Positions 41,917 to 50,944 of a DNA stretch of 64,000 bases are shown piece after piece (positions within the stretch are counted from its first letter, which is position 1; every line of letters starts with the position of its first letter). The DNA is taken from contig NZ_CP109104.1 in NCBI RefSeq assembly GCF_035917675.1, positions 5,642,001 to 5,706,000 of the forward strand, given 5' to 3'. The position numbers and the translations under genes were made by a program. The stretch is from Streptomyces sp. NBC_01775. GTDB lineage: Bacteria; Actinomycetota; Actinomycetes; Streptomycetales; Streptomycetaceae. The notes beneath the pieces are model-generated. The model was not told the origin of the DNA, ran no database searches, and saw nothing but the letters and a program-made list of their open reading frames with translations.

Positions 41917-43659
41917 TCACCAGGTGGAGTTCGGGTTGACCTTCATGCACGCCTTCTTGTCGTTCCCGTTCAGCGCGTCGGCACTGTCCGGAGTCTTGTC
42001 GCTCTCCTGGTCCCCGCCCTTGCCGGCGCCCTTGTCGCCCTTCGGGTAGACATCGCCCTCGCGCCAGTCGGTGCCCACGACGAGGGTGACCTGATCGACG
42101 CCCGAGGAGTGCTTGACCAGCCGTTCGGGGATGCCCAGGCTCTTGGCCACGGCCAGCGCGTCGCCCCGCTGCTGCTCGGTCGGGTACGTGATCGTCGAGT
42201 CCGCCTGCGACTTGGGCGTGCTGTCGGTCGCCGCCTGGCTGAAGCCCTTGCGCGTGAGCACCCCGGCGACGGCGCCCGCGCGTCCGGTGACGGGGCGCTG
42301 GAGCGAGGTGCCGGTGCCGTTCATCACGCGGATGGGGATCTGCGCCTTGGGCTGAGAGGGCTCCGTCGGCTGGGGCGACTTGCCGGCCCCGGGCTTCTTC
42401 TTGTCCTTGCCGTCCAGCGCCACGTCCCGGCGCATCAGCGAGAAGACCTGGTCGGAGTCGCCTTCCTTGGGCACGACGTAGGCGCCGCCCTGGCTGTACT
42501 CCCAGGGCATCGTCGTCATGGTGATGCGCTTGGTCGGCACGCGCTTGAGGTCGTTGCCCAGGTCGTAGAGCTTCTTGACCGTGCCGATGCCGTTGTCGAC
42601 GGTCAGCGCCTTGGTGGCCGCCTCCGCCAGGCCGCGCATCTTGCCCGGGTCGGTGAGCTTGGTACCCGCCTTGAGCTGGCGGACCATCGAGTTCATGTAC
42701 ATGTGCTGGGCCTTGGCGCGGCCGATGTCGGTGCCGTCGCCGAAGCCGTGCCGGGTGCGCAGCCAGCTGAGGGCCTGCTTGCCCTGGATGGTGGAGGACC
42801 CTTTTTTCAGCTTCAGCTTCGAGCGCGGGTCGTACACGTTGCTGTTCACACACACCGGTACGCCGCCGACGGCGTCGGCCATCGAGACCACACCCGCGAA
42901 GTCGATCATCATGAAATGGTCGACCGGGATGCCCGTCATCTCCTCCCAGGTCGCCACGGTGCAGCCGGGGCCGCCGTGCTGGAGACTGGTGTTGATGCGG
43001 TCGGTGGTCTTCGGGTACACCTTCCCGTCGTCCGGGTCGGTGCACTTGGGGATCGTCGTCTTGGTGTCACGCGGAACGGAGATGACCGACATGTTGCTGC
43101 GGTCGGCCGAGACGTGCAGCAGCATCTGGACGTCCGCCAGCGGTGGCCGCTCGCGGTCCCCCTTGGAGCCGCCGAGTTCCACGTTCGCCTTGGAGGCGCG
43201 CGAGTCGGAGCCCAGCAGGAGGATGTTCATCGGGGTCTGCCCGGCGGCGTTGGGGTCCGACTTGTCGAGCTTCTGGTCGCCCAGGTTCAGCTCGTCCTTG
43301 CCGAGGTTGTCGTTCAGGTGCCGGTAGTAGAGGTAGCCTGCTCCCGCGGTTCCCAGTATCAGCAGCGCCAGAATGATGACGAACCAACGCAGAACGCGCC
43401 GCTTGCGCCGGGGGCGCCTGCGGCGTCCCCTTTCGTCCACCACGTTCTTGTTCCCGTTCTGTTCGTCCCCGCCGTCCGGGGAACTGTCCTGGCTGACGGC
43501 TCGACGAACAGCGTCGGCGCCCGGCCCGTGCGGGCCCTGGCTCTCATCTCCCTGACGCGGTGGGTGGCCCTCGTAGAGGCTCTCGTCCCATCCCCGTTCA
43601 GCGGCGGAGGGAGCGCCTCTTCGCGCTCCCCTGCCACCGCGGGTGCCGTTGTGCCGCAC
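41917..43659 (-). CDS. LCP family protein 3, with LytR_C domain
   Basis: 580 residues from GTG 43659, with GGGGAGG upstream. A basic cytoplasmic tail (1-88, ending RRRRPRRKRR) and TM (VLRWFVIILALLILGTAG) lead to the LCP domain: NILLLGSDSRAS, LADVQMLLHVSADR, SVPRDTKTTIPKC, RTRHGFGDGTDIGRAKAQ. The LytR_C domain is near IPIRVMNGTGTSL. Four cysteines outside the membrane: IPKC, GPGC, GVPVC and NDKKAC close to the C-terminus. It is the third gene of the run LCP5-LCP4-LCP3 on this strand (70-bp gap to LCP 4). Confidence 0.93.
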   Translation of the reverse strand: MRHNGTRGGRGARRGAPSAAERGWDESLYEGHPPRQGDESQGPHGPGADAVRRAVSQDSSPDGGDEQNGNKNVVDERGRRRRPRRKRRVLRWFVIILALLILGTAGAGYLYYRHLNDNLGKDELNLGDQKLDKSDPNAAGQTPMNILLLGSDSRASKANVELGGSKGDRERPPLADVQMLLHVSADRSNMSVISVPRDTKTTIPKCTDPDDGKVYPKTTDRINTSLQHGGPGCTVATWEEMTGIPVDHFMMIDFAGVVSMADAVGGVPVCVNSNVYDPRSKLKLKKGSSTIQGKQALSWLRTRHGFGDGTDIGRAKAQHMYMNSMVRQLKAGTKLTDPGKMRGLAEAATKALTVDNGIGTVKKLYDLGNDLKRVPTKRITMTTMPWEYSQGGAYVVPKEGDSDQVFSLMRRDVALDGKDKKKPGAGKSPQPTEPSQPKAQIPIRVMNGTGTSLQRPVTGRAGAVAGVLTRKGFSQAATDSTPKSQADSTITYPTEQQRGDALAVAKSLGIPERLVKHSSGVDQVTLVVGTDWREGDVYPKGDKGAGKGGDQESDKTPDSADALNGNDKKACMKVNPNSTW

Positions 43660-43729
43660 GGGACCTCCCCGAGTTCCTCAGGTTGTGCATCCTCCGGCCG
43701 TCTGGCGGGACGTGCCGGAGGGGTCGATG

Positions 43730-45493
43730 TCACTTGGCGCACACGTTCTTGTCGTTCGCGTTGACCTTCTCCACTCCGGATGGTGCCTTGTCCGGCGCCT
43801 CGATCGGCTCGCCGGCTCCGGAGAAGTCCTCGCCGAGCGTCAACTTCATGCTCTTGCCCGAGCCGCCGTCCGCGGACTTCTTGAGCGCCGAGGCGGGCAG
43901 GCCCATCATGTCCGCGAGCCGCGCCGCCTGGCCTTCCTGCGAGGGCGCGAACTCCAGTTTGGTCTCCTTCAGCTGGGGCGCGTTGCCCCCGGCCGTGGCC
44001 TTGCCCGCACCCTTGTTCGTGAGCCAGTCGACGGTCTCGCTCGCGGCGCCGGTGGTGCCGCCGCCGTTCAAGACTTCCACGTTCACCTGTGAGACCGGCG
44101 CCTTCTTGGCCTTCGCGGGGGACTTGCCCTTGTTCTTCTTCTTCACCTTGGTCATGGACTTGTCTTCCCTGACCATCTTGAAGAGCGGCTTGGCCTTCGC
44201 CTCGTTGAGCACGACGGTCGCCGGGTCGTCGGGGTTGTCGACGACGGGCGCGGTGGCGAAGGTGATGTTCTTGACGTTCACTCGCTTCAAGTCCTGCGCC
44301 AGGCTCATCAGCTTCTTCACGCTGCCGATGCCGGTGTCGACGGTCAGCGCCTTGGTCGCCACGTCGCTCAGGTCCAGCAGCTTGGAGGGGCTGGTGAGCG
44401 TGTCACCGGACTTCATCTTGCGGATCATCGAGCTGAGGAACTGCTGCTGGAGCTTGATGCGGTCCAGGTCGCTGCCGAAGCCGATGGCGTGCCGGGTGCG
44501 GACGAAAGCGAGCGCCTGTTCGCCCTTGACGGTGTGTTTGCCGGCCTTCAGCTTCAGATGCGACTTGGGGTCGTTGATGGGCTTGGCCGCGCAGACCTCG
44601 ACCCCGCCGACCGCGTTGGACAGCTCCTTGACGGCGTTGAAGTCGGCCATCATGAAGTGGTTGATCTTCACGCCGGTCAGCTTCTCCACGGTCCGCCAGG
44701 TGCAGCCCGGGTCCCGGCCCGACTGGCCCAGGCTGGTGTTGAACCGCTGGCTCTGCTGGCCGGGGATGTTCTTCTTGGAGCCGTCCTTCTGCTTGGTGGG
44801 GCAGTTGGGGATGTCGGTGATCATGTCGCGCGGGATGGACAGCGCGGTGGCGTTGGTGCGGTCCTCGGAGACGTGGAAGAGGAACGTCGTGTCCGCGTGC
44901 CCGACGCTGCCCATGTCGCCGTAGCCCGTGTTGCCCTTGCCCGAGCGGGCGTCGGTCCCGATCACCAGGATGTTGACCGGGCCGTCGGTGACGGCGGCGT
45001 TGTTCATGCCGACGTCGACCTTGTTGATGTTGCCGTTGAGCCGCTGGTAGAAGACGTAACCGCCCACGCAGCTCGCGATCACGACCAGCCCTACGATGCC
45101 GCCGCCCCAGCGCAACGCCTTCTGCTTGCCCGAGAGCCTGCGTTTGGCCTTCCTGCGGCCGTGGCCTCCGCCCCTGCCCTCCGCGTGCCCGGACTTCTCG
45201 GCGGCACGTGAGCGTCGCTGTGCGGGCAGCCGGGGCTCGCCGTGGCGCCTGCCGCGCGGTTCGTGGCCCTCGTCGGCGGACGGTTCGGAGGAGGCCGGTT
45301 CGGAGGGGGCCGCAGGGTCGGCGCGGGAGGATCGTCTCTGGCGCGGGGCGTTGGGGCGACTGTTGCCGTACTGACTCGGGGAGTCGTCGGCAACCGGGTT
45401 CAGTCGCAGCTCATAGCTGCCGGTGCTCGGGTTGAACACCCACTGATCAGCGGGATCGATATCACCCGCGTGCCCACGGCCTTGCGCGTCCAC
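43730..45493 (-). CDS. LCP family protein 4, with LytR_C domain
   Basis: 587 residues from GTG 45493 (MDAQGRGHAGDIDPADQWVF), with GGAGG 12 bases upstream. The open frame extends to 45556 but MDAQGRG is the N-terminus I recall in Streptomyces homologues. The short N-terminal block DQWVFNPSTGSYELRLNP is conserved-looking and cytoplasmic. After an Arg-rich linker come a TM (GGGIVGLVVIASCVGGYVF), the LCP domain (NILVIGTDARSG, SIPRDMITDIPNC, FVRTRHAIGFGSDLDRIKLQ) and LytR_C (VNVEVLNGGGTTGAASE). Extracellular cysteines: IPNC, DPGC, GVEVC and NDKNVC four residues from the end. Confidence 0.93.
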   Translation of the reverse strand: MDAQGRGHAGDIDPADQWVFNPSTGSYELRLNPVADDSPSQYGNSRPNAPRQRRSSRADPAAPSEPASSEPSADEGHEPRGRRHGEPRLPAQRRSRAAEKSGHAEGRGGGHGRRKAKRRLSGKQKALRWGGGIVGLVVIASCVGGYVFYQRLNGNINKVDVGMNNAAVTDGPVNILVIGTDARSGKGNTGYGDMGSVGHADTTFLFHVSEDRTNATALSIPRDMITDIPNCPTKQKDGSKKNIPGQQSQRFNTSLGQSGRDPGCTWRTVEKLTGVKINHFMMADFNAVKELSNAVGGVEVCAAKPINDPKSHLKLKAGKHTVKGEQALAFVRTRHAIGFGSDLDRIKLQQQFLSSMIRKMKSGDTLTSPSKLLDLSDVATKALTVDTGIGSVKKLMSLAQDLKRVNVKNITFATAPVVDNPDDPATVVLNEAKAKPLFKMVREDKSMTKVKKKNKGKSPAKAKKAPVSQVNVEVLNGGGTTGAASETVDWLTNKGAGKATAGGNAPQLKETKLEFAPSQEGQAARLADMMGLPASALKKSADGGSGKSMKLTLGEDFSGAGEPIEAPDKAPSGVEKVNANDKNVCAK

Positions 45494-45617
45494 GATTGCG
45501 AAAGTCCTCCAATAACCGGCTGCTGTTGCCGCTCCAGGGCTGACCGGAGCGCTCACACTATCCGGCAGGTTCGGCGGCTAGCGACGCCGGTGACAAATTC
45601 CACGCGACCCGAAACGG

Positions 45618-46922
45618 TCAATTCGGCTCATTCTCAGCCTCATTCGGGGAACAGATGTCCCGGGCCGCTGTCGTTCCTCGGTATGTCTGGCCTGCCGGGT
45701 CCTTCTCGGCTCCGTCGTCCGGCGTCTCTTCGCCGGTCTTGTTCTTGTCGTTGTTCTTGTCCTTGTCGTTCTTGTCCTCGTCCTTGTGGCCGCCGGATTT
45801 CCCGCCTTTCTGCGCTGCGTCACCTGACGGGGACTCCGCGTCAGTGGCGGCCTGTTCGTCGCGCACCCGCACGGTCCGGTCGTGGCGCAGCGTCGCGAAC
45901 AGCTGCTGGGCCGCGGGCTGCACCAGTTCATCGCGATTGATGTCCAGTTCGTACGACTGTCTGGGCACCGTAAGAAAGCGCACGCCGTCTTCCGGGATAT
46001 CGCGCACGCTCCGCACGAGTTCGTACAGCTCGGTGAGGGAATCGAGTCCGGAATCGGCGGTCAGCGACGACGTCGCGGCATCCAGGACCGGATAGGCCTT
46101 CCCCGGATTCAGCAGTACGCCGTTGCTGCGCATCTTCTTCACAAGAGATCCAAGAAACTGCTGCTGGCGGTCGATGCGTTCCGTATCGCTGCCGTTGCCG
46201 AGGCCGTGCCGGGCGCGTACGTAGCCGAGCGCGTCCTCCCCGCCCAGGGTCTGCCGTCCGGCGTCGAGATCCAGCTTGGCTTCCCTGTCGTGCACCGGGC
46301 CGGCCAGACAGACATCGACGCCGTCGACGGCGTCCACCAGCTTCTTGAACCCCTGGAAGTCGACGACGAGATGGTGGTCGACCCGGATGTCCGTCATCTT
46401 CTCGACCGTCCGGATGGCGCATGCCGTGCCGCCGGTCTGAAAGGCCCAGTTGAACTGCGCGAACCGCTGCTCGCTGGAAGAGCCGTCCTTCTCCTTGCAA
46501 CTCGGGATGTCCACCATCAGGTCGCGCGGAATGGACACCCCGGTCGCGCTGCGCCGGTCGGCCGCCACGTGCAGCAGGATGGCCGTGTCCGAGCGCTCGC
46601 TGCCCTCGTCCCGGCCGTAGGCGCCGTTGCCCCCGCCGCGGTTGTCCGAGCCCAGCAGCAGGATGTTCTGCGCGGTGCTCGCCGCTTCGACCTGCGCGGG
46701 GCGCTCCTTCTCGTGCTGGGCCAGCTCGTCGGCCGTGTCGTAGTCGGTGCGGATGTTGCCGTCGAGCTTCTTGTAGAGGGCCCAGCCGGTACCGGAGGCG
46801 GCCAGCACGAGAACCGAGGCCAGGAGAGCGGCCCAGCGCAACCAGCGCCGACGGTGGGGACGGGAGGCAGGGGTGGTGCCGGTGGTGCCTGAGTCCTCGT
46901 CGGTGGTGCCCGGATCGGTCAC
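45618..46922 (-). CDS. LCP family protein 5, with a Lys/Asp-rich extracellular tail
   Basis: 434 residues from GTG 46922, with GAGGGA upstream. Short cytoplasmic tail, TM (RWAALLASVLVLAASGTGW), then the LCP domain: NILLLGSDNRGG, RSDTAILLHVAADR, SIPRDLMVDIPSC, YVRARHGLGNGSDTERIDRQ. No LytR_C domain; instead there is a Lys/Asp/Asn-rich polyampholyte stretch (HKDEDKNDKDKNNDKNK) and an end reading ARDICSPNEAENEPN. Four extracellular cysteines in the same positions as LCP 3 and 4. First of three co-directional LCP genes, 170 bp downstream of the TIGR03089 gene on the same strand. Confidence 0.92.
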   Translation of the reverse strand: MTDPGTTDEDSGTTGTTPASRPHRRRWLRWAALLASVLVLAASGTGWALYKKLDGNIRTDYDTADELAQHEKERPAQVEAASTAQNILLLGSDNRGGGNGAYGRDEGSERSDTAILLHVAADRRSATGVSIPRDLMVDIPSCKEKDGSSSEQRFAQFNWAFQTGGTACAIRTVEKMTDIRVDHHLVVDFQGFKKLVDAVDGVDVCLAGPVHDREAKLDLDAGRQTLGGEDALGYVRARHGLGNGSDTERIDRQQQFLGSLVKKMRSNGVLLNPGKAYPVLDAATSSLTADSGLDSLTELYELVRSVRDIPEDGVRFLTVPRQSYELDINRDELVQPAAQQLFATLRHDRTVRVRDEQAATDAESPSGDAAQKGGKSGGHKDEDKNDKDKNNDKNKTGEETPDDGAEKDPAGQTYRGTTAARDICSPNEAENEPN

Positions 46923-47092
46923 GGCTGCGTTGTCCCTCGCGTCTTGGCGGCGACTGGGCGTACGTACAGACGTGCGGGCGCGCCGGTTACGTAGACAGAC
47001 GCAGGAAACGCCCGCATGGTTGTACGCATTGCCGATCAAGAGTGCGGGTAGTACGCACGGCCGCCGTCGGACGCCGTGCGGCCCGGCCGCCG

Positions 47093-47848
47093 TCAGCCGG
47101 TGGTGTGGGTGATGCGCTCGCTCTCCTTGCGCTTGTCGAGGGACGCGCCGTCCAGCAGCTCCAGTCGGGGCGCCAGCACCACCGAGCCCCCGGCGGCGAG
47201 CGGCGCGAGCAGCCCGGCGCTGACGCCCTCCCAGCTGTCGAAGGGCAGCGCCGACAGCAGCCGCGATCCGGCGGCCAGCCCGCGTTCCCCGGCGTCTGCC
47301 CGCGCCCGCTCGACCACCTGCGCCCCGGTCAGCCCGGTGCCGTCGGGCAGCGCGAGCGCGGGGGCTTCCGGGTCGACGGGCACGTAGGGCGTGAAACGGT
47401 CGCCCTGCCCCGGCACCTCGACGGCGTAGTCGGCGAACCCCTCGGGCGGCTGCGGGAAGCGACCGCCGAGCGGGCGCAGGGCGAGCGCCACCCGCTCGCC
47501 CGTGCACGCCCGCGCCGTTTGAAGGGTGTCGGGCCCGCTCACCACGAGGTCGGTGCCCGCGGCGTCCCCGCTCAGGTCGACGAGGACGCCGGCCGAGGAA
47601 CAGGCGAGCAGCCACACCGCCGTCTGCCAGTGCGCGGGCAGCAGCAGCGCGAGCCGGTCGCCGGGCTCGGCGCCGAGGTCGTCCTGGAGGAGGTTCGCGG
47701 TCTTCGCCACCCAATTGGCGAAGGTGGCGACGGAGAGTTCGACGCGCTCCCCTGTGGCGTCGTCGTAGAAGGTCACCAGGGGGCGGGAGGGATCGTCGGC
47801 CAGCGCGGTGCGCAGCAGGTCGGCGGGGGTGCGGTCGGAGGCGTTCAT
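47093..47848 (-). CDS. TIGR03089-family protein (truncated acyl-CoA-synthetase-like)
   Basis: 251 residues from ATG 47848. Resembles the N-terminal part of AMP-forming acyl-CoA synthetases: LVTFYDDATGERVELSVATF, NWVAKTANLLQDDLGAEPGD, RLALLLPAHWQTAVWLLACS. It lacks the ATP-binding P-loop-like motif and the C-terminal lid, so it is unlikely to activate acids on its own. The family is linked to LCP genes in actinobacteria, including Rv3268 next to the LCP gene Rv3267 (from memory). Upstream of LCP 5 on the same strand. Function unknown. Confidence 0.85.
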   Translation of the reverse strand: MNASDRTPADLLRTALADDPSRPLVTFYDDATGERVELSVATFANWVAKTANLLQDDLGAEPGDRLALLLPAHWQTAVWLLACSSAGVLVDLSGDAAGTDLVVSGPDTLQTARACTGERVALALRPLGGRFPQPPEGFADYAVEVPGQGDRFTPYVPVDPEAPALALPDGTGLTGAQVVERARADAGERGLAAGSRLLSALPFDSWEGVSAGLLAPLAAGGSVVLAPRLELLDGASLDKRKESERITHTTG

Positions 47849-47977
47849 TCGCGCAAGCGTACGCCGGAGACGTGGCTGGCGGGGCGTCAGCAAGGTGCCG
47901 GAGAAGCCGGTCTGAGGCTCTGTGAGTACCTGAGGGGAGTAGTGAATCCGTTCCTGAATAGACAGAAATGATCAGTT

Positions 47978-49552
47978 GTGTCCACGATCATTGGTATGCG
48001 AGCGAAACGTGCAACCTCGATCGGTGTCGTCAGCGCGGCCCTGCTACTGCCGCTCGTCTCCGTCGCCCCGGCGGCAGGCGCTCCCCCGGCAGGCGCCCCG
48101 GCGGCAGGCGCCTCCGCGGAGCAGGCGTCCCGGGCCGCGGAATCGGTGCCCCGGGCCAGGAACAACGACCAGGTCTCCCAGGGCCGGGTCGCCGGTGGCA
48201 CCCAGTCGCTGCCCTTCGCCCCCGGACCGGCCACCAGGGTCGCCGGCGGCAACAGCGCCGGCAGCCGCGAGATCGGCGCCCGCACGGTGCGCCCCTACTC
48301 GCTGCTCGGCGTCGTATGGGAACACGCGAGCGACCAGCTCAACGGCCACGTCCAGGTCCGCACCCGCGACGCCGCCACCAAGCGCTGGTCCGAATGGCGG
48401 GAGTTGGACTCCCATCCCGGCGACGTGCCGGGCGGGGAGGTGCCCGAGTCGGCCGACGGCGAAATGCGCGGCGCCACCACCCCGTTGTGGGTCGGCGCGT
48501 CGGACGGCGTACAGGCGCGGGTGCTCCTGGGGCACGAGTCCGGCGGGCAGCAGAACGCGCAGGGGCTGTCCGCGTCGGCACAGCCCGACGGGCTGCGGCT
48601 GGACCTGATCGACCCCGGCCCCGAGCCCACGCGGGCCCCCGCCCCGGGCCACTCCGCCAAGGGGCGCGACTCGGCGCCGGGCCCGGTGGCCTCGTCGGAC
48701 GGGAGCGCCTCCCCGGCCGGCCACCCCCCGACGGGCGGAAGCACCGGCTCCGACGGGCGCGGCGAACAGGGCGCGGGCGCGGGCCACAAGCCCGAGCCGG
48801 GCCGTGCGCCCGATTCCGGCCAGGCGCCCGGCCCGGGCGCGGGCAGCGCCGGGGAGTCGGCCGCGGCGGCCAAGGCTTCCGGCGGCGCGGCCCTCCCGGC
48901 CCTCACCAGGGAAGCGACCCGGACCGAATACCGCCTCAAGGCCCGCCCCTACATCGGCCCCAGGCCGCGCATCGTCACCCGCAAGGGCTGGGGCGCGAAC
49001 GAGAGGCTCCGGGAGTCCAAGCTCGGGTACACCAAGTCCGTCAAGGTCGCCTTCGTGCACCACACGGCCATGAGCAACGACTACACGTGCAGCCAGTCCC
49101 CCTCGATCATCCGGGCCATGTACCGCTACCACGTCAAGAGCAGCAAGTGGCGGGACATCGGCTACAACTTCCTCGTCGACAAGTGCGGCACCGTCTACGA
49201 AGGCCGCGCCGGGGGTGTGGCCAAGCCCGTCATGGGAGCTCACACTTACGGCTTCAACACCAACAGCACAGGCATCGCGGTTCTCGGCTCCTTCGAGAGG
49301 AGGAGACCCCCGGCGGCGGCCATCGACGCCGTCTCACGGCTCACCGCGTGGAAGCTCGGCCTGTTCGGCCGCGACCCGAAAGGCAAGGTCTGGATGACCT
49401 CGGGCGGCGGCAAGTACAAGAAGGGGAAGAAGGTCAGGCTCCGCACGATCTCCGGACACCGGGACGGGTTCACCACCGCGTGTCCCGGCGCCCGCCTCTA
49501 CGGCAAGCTCGGGGCGACCCGCGCTTCGGCGGCCCGTATGCAGGGCCGCTGA
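47978..49552 (+). CDS. Exported PGRP/amidase_2-type N-acetylmuramoyl-L-alanine amidase
   Basis: 524 residues from GTG 47978; ATG 47996 (MRAKRATSIGVV) gives a more typical signal peptide. An Ala/Pro/Gly-rich repeat segment and a ~130-residue accessory beta domain (LGVVWEHASDQLNGHVQVRT, TTPLWVGASDGVQARVLL) are followed by a disordered Pro/Gly linker. The C-terminal PGRP amidase domain starts RIVTRKGWGANERLR. Zinc ligands: VAFVHHTAMSND, GAHTYGFNTNSTGIAVLG and TTACPGARLYGKL (Cys). Cleaves peptide stems from peptidoglycan. Diverges from the TIGR03089-LCP run, so the hydrolase and the polymer ligases share an intergenic region. Confidence 0.93.
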   Translation: MSTIIGMRAKRATSIGVVSAALLLPLVSVAPAAGAPPAGAPAAGASAEQASRAAESVPRARNNDQVSQGRVAGGTQSLPFAPGPATRVAGGNSAGSREIGARTVRPYSLLGVVWEHASDQLNGHVQVRTRDAATKRWSEWRELDSHPGDVPGGEVPESADGEMRGATTPLWVGASDGVQARVLLGHESGGQQNAQGLSASAQPDGLRLDLIDPGPEPTRAPAPGHSAKGRDSAPGPVASSDGSASPAGHPPTGGSTGSDGRGEQGAGAGHKPEPGRAPDSGQAPGPGAGSAGESAAAAKASGGAALPALTREATRTEYRLKARPYIGPRPRIVTRKGWGANERLRESKLGYTKSVKVAFVHHTAMSNDYTCSQSPSIIRAMYRYHVKSSKWRDIGYNFLVDKCGTVYEGRAGGVAKPVMGAHTYGFNTNSTGIAVLGSFERRRPPAAAIDAVSRLTAWKLGLFGRDPKGKVWMTSGGGKYKKGKKVRLRTISGHRDGFTTACPGARLYGKLGATRASAARMQGR

Positions 49553-49559
49553 GGGCTCC

Positions 49560-49587
49560 CCTCGCGGCGCTGACCAGCGCCGCGAGG
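49560..49587. terminator. Terminator after the PGRP amidase
   Basis: CCTCGCGGCGCTG (49560-49572) and CAGCGCCGCGAGG (49575-49587): 13-bp perfect stem, tight loop, 7 bp after the stop. Confidence 0.8.
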
Positions 49588-49703
49588 CCACCTGCCGGGG
49601 TGCGCGCACGGGGGCGCCCGCGTGTTCGTACGCGTCTGCATACACTGGCCGCCGGCCACGGAAGGACTGGCCGGCGGACCCCGGCAGGAAGCAGAGACAA
49701 CAC

Positions 49704-50786
49704 GTGACAGAAGCGATCCTTCTGGTCGGGGGCAAGGGCACCCGGCTGCGTCCGCTGACCGTGAACACCCCCAAACCGATGGTCCCCGCCGCGGGTGTGC
49801 CCTTCCTCACCCACCAGTTGGCCCGCGCGCGTGCCGCGGGCGTCGACCACGTGGTGATGGCCACCTCCTACCTCGCCGAGGTCTTCGAGCCCCACTTCGG
49901 CGACGGCTCCCAGCTCGGGCTGCACCTGGAGTACGTCACCGAGGAGGAGCCGCTGGGCACCGGCGGCGCCATCCGCAACGTCGCCTCCCGGCTGCACTCG
50001 CGCCCCGAGGAGCCGGTGCTCATCTTCAACGGCGACATCCTCTCCGGCCTCGACATCCGCGCCCTGGTCGGCCGGCACACCGCCGCCGGCGCCGACGTCT
50101 CGCTCCATCTGACGCGCGTGACCGACCCGCGCGCCTTCGGGCTCGTCCCCACCGACAGCGGGGGCCGGGTCACCGCCTTCCTGGAGAAGCCGCAGACCCC
50201 CGAGGAGATCGTCACCGACCAGATCAACGCGGGCGCCTACGTCTTCAAGCGCTCCGTCATCGACACCATCCCCGCCGGGCGCCCCGTCTCGGTCGAGCGC
50301 GAGACCTTCCCCGGCCTGCTCGCGGCCGGCGCACACCTGCACGGAATGGTCGACTCCACCTACTGGCTCGACCTCGGCACTCCGCAGTCCTTTGTCCGCG
50401 GCTCCGCCGACCTCGTCCTGGGCCGTGCCCCCTCGCCCGCCGTCCCCGGCCGGTGCGGGGAGCGGCTGATACTGGAGACGGCGGACGTGGCCGGCGACGC
50501 CAAGCTCACCGGAGGCTCGGTCGCGGGCGCCCGCGCCGAGGTCGGCTCCGGCGCGCGCATCGACGGCAGCGCGCTGCTGGACGGCGCCGTGATCGCCCCC
50601 GGCGCCCGCATCCGCGACTCCCTGATCGGAGCGGGAGCACGCATCGGCGCCCACACGGTCCTGGACGGCGCGGTCATCGGGGACGGTGCGGTCATCGGCG
50701 AGGACAACGAACTGCGCGGCGGCATACGCGTCTGGTGCGACGCCCGGATCCCCGCGGGCGCCGTCCGCTTCTCCTCGGACCGGTGA
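49704..50786 (+). CDS. manC: Mannose-1-phosphate guanylyltransferase (sugar nucleotidyltransferase)
   Basis: 360 residues. ILLVGGKGTRLRPLTVNTPK is the nucleotide-binding signature; EEEPLGTGGAIRN, FNGDILSGLDI (metal Asp) and FLEKPQTPEEI follow. The C-terminal ~110 residues form a left-handed beta-helix with hexapeptide repeats (GARAEVGSGARIDGSALLDG, GARIGAHTVLDGAVIGDGA). Makes GDP-mannose from mannose-1-phosphate and GTP by orthology with the gene I remember as SCO3039/Rv3264c; another NDP-sugar cannot be excluded from sequence. GTG 49704. The partner phosphomannomutase lies at the end of the window. Confidence 0.88.
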   Translation: MTEAILLVGGKGTRLRPLTVNTPKPMVPAAGVPFLTHQLARARAAGVDHVVMATSYLAEVFEPHFGDGSQLGLHLEYVTEEEPLGTGGAIRNVASRLHSRPEEPVLIFNGDILSGLDIRALVGRHTAAGADVSLHLTRVTDPRAFGLVPTDSGGRVTAFLEKPQTPEEIVTDQINAGAYVFKRSVIDTIPAGRPVSVERETFPGLLAAGAHLHGMVDSTYWLDLGTPQSFVRGSADLVLGRAPSPAVPGRCGERLILETADVAGDAKLTGGSVAGARAEVGSGARIDGSALLDGAVIAPGARIRDSLIGAGARIGAHTVLDGAVIGDGAVIGEDNELRGGIRVWCDARIPAGAVRFSSDR

Positions 50787-50931
50787 CCCGCGTCTCCTTC
50801 GCGCGGGAAGACCTACTGCCGAGGCGGCGAGCCTGACGACGGAGGCCCCGGCCCCGGAGCCAGGGACGGACCCCAGGCCCCGGCCCCGGCCCGGCCCAAA
50901 ACCCGGCCCCGGGGCTGTCAGTCCCGGGGCC

Positions 50932-50937
50932 TACGCT
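50932..50937 (+). promoter_or_regulatory. -10 box of a probable leaderless promoter for the DNA glycosylase
   Basis: TACGCT, 7 nt, then GTG 50945; no Shine-Dalgarno sequence. Confidence 0.4.
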
Positions 50938-50944
50938 TGCGGCC

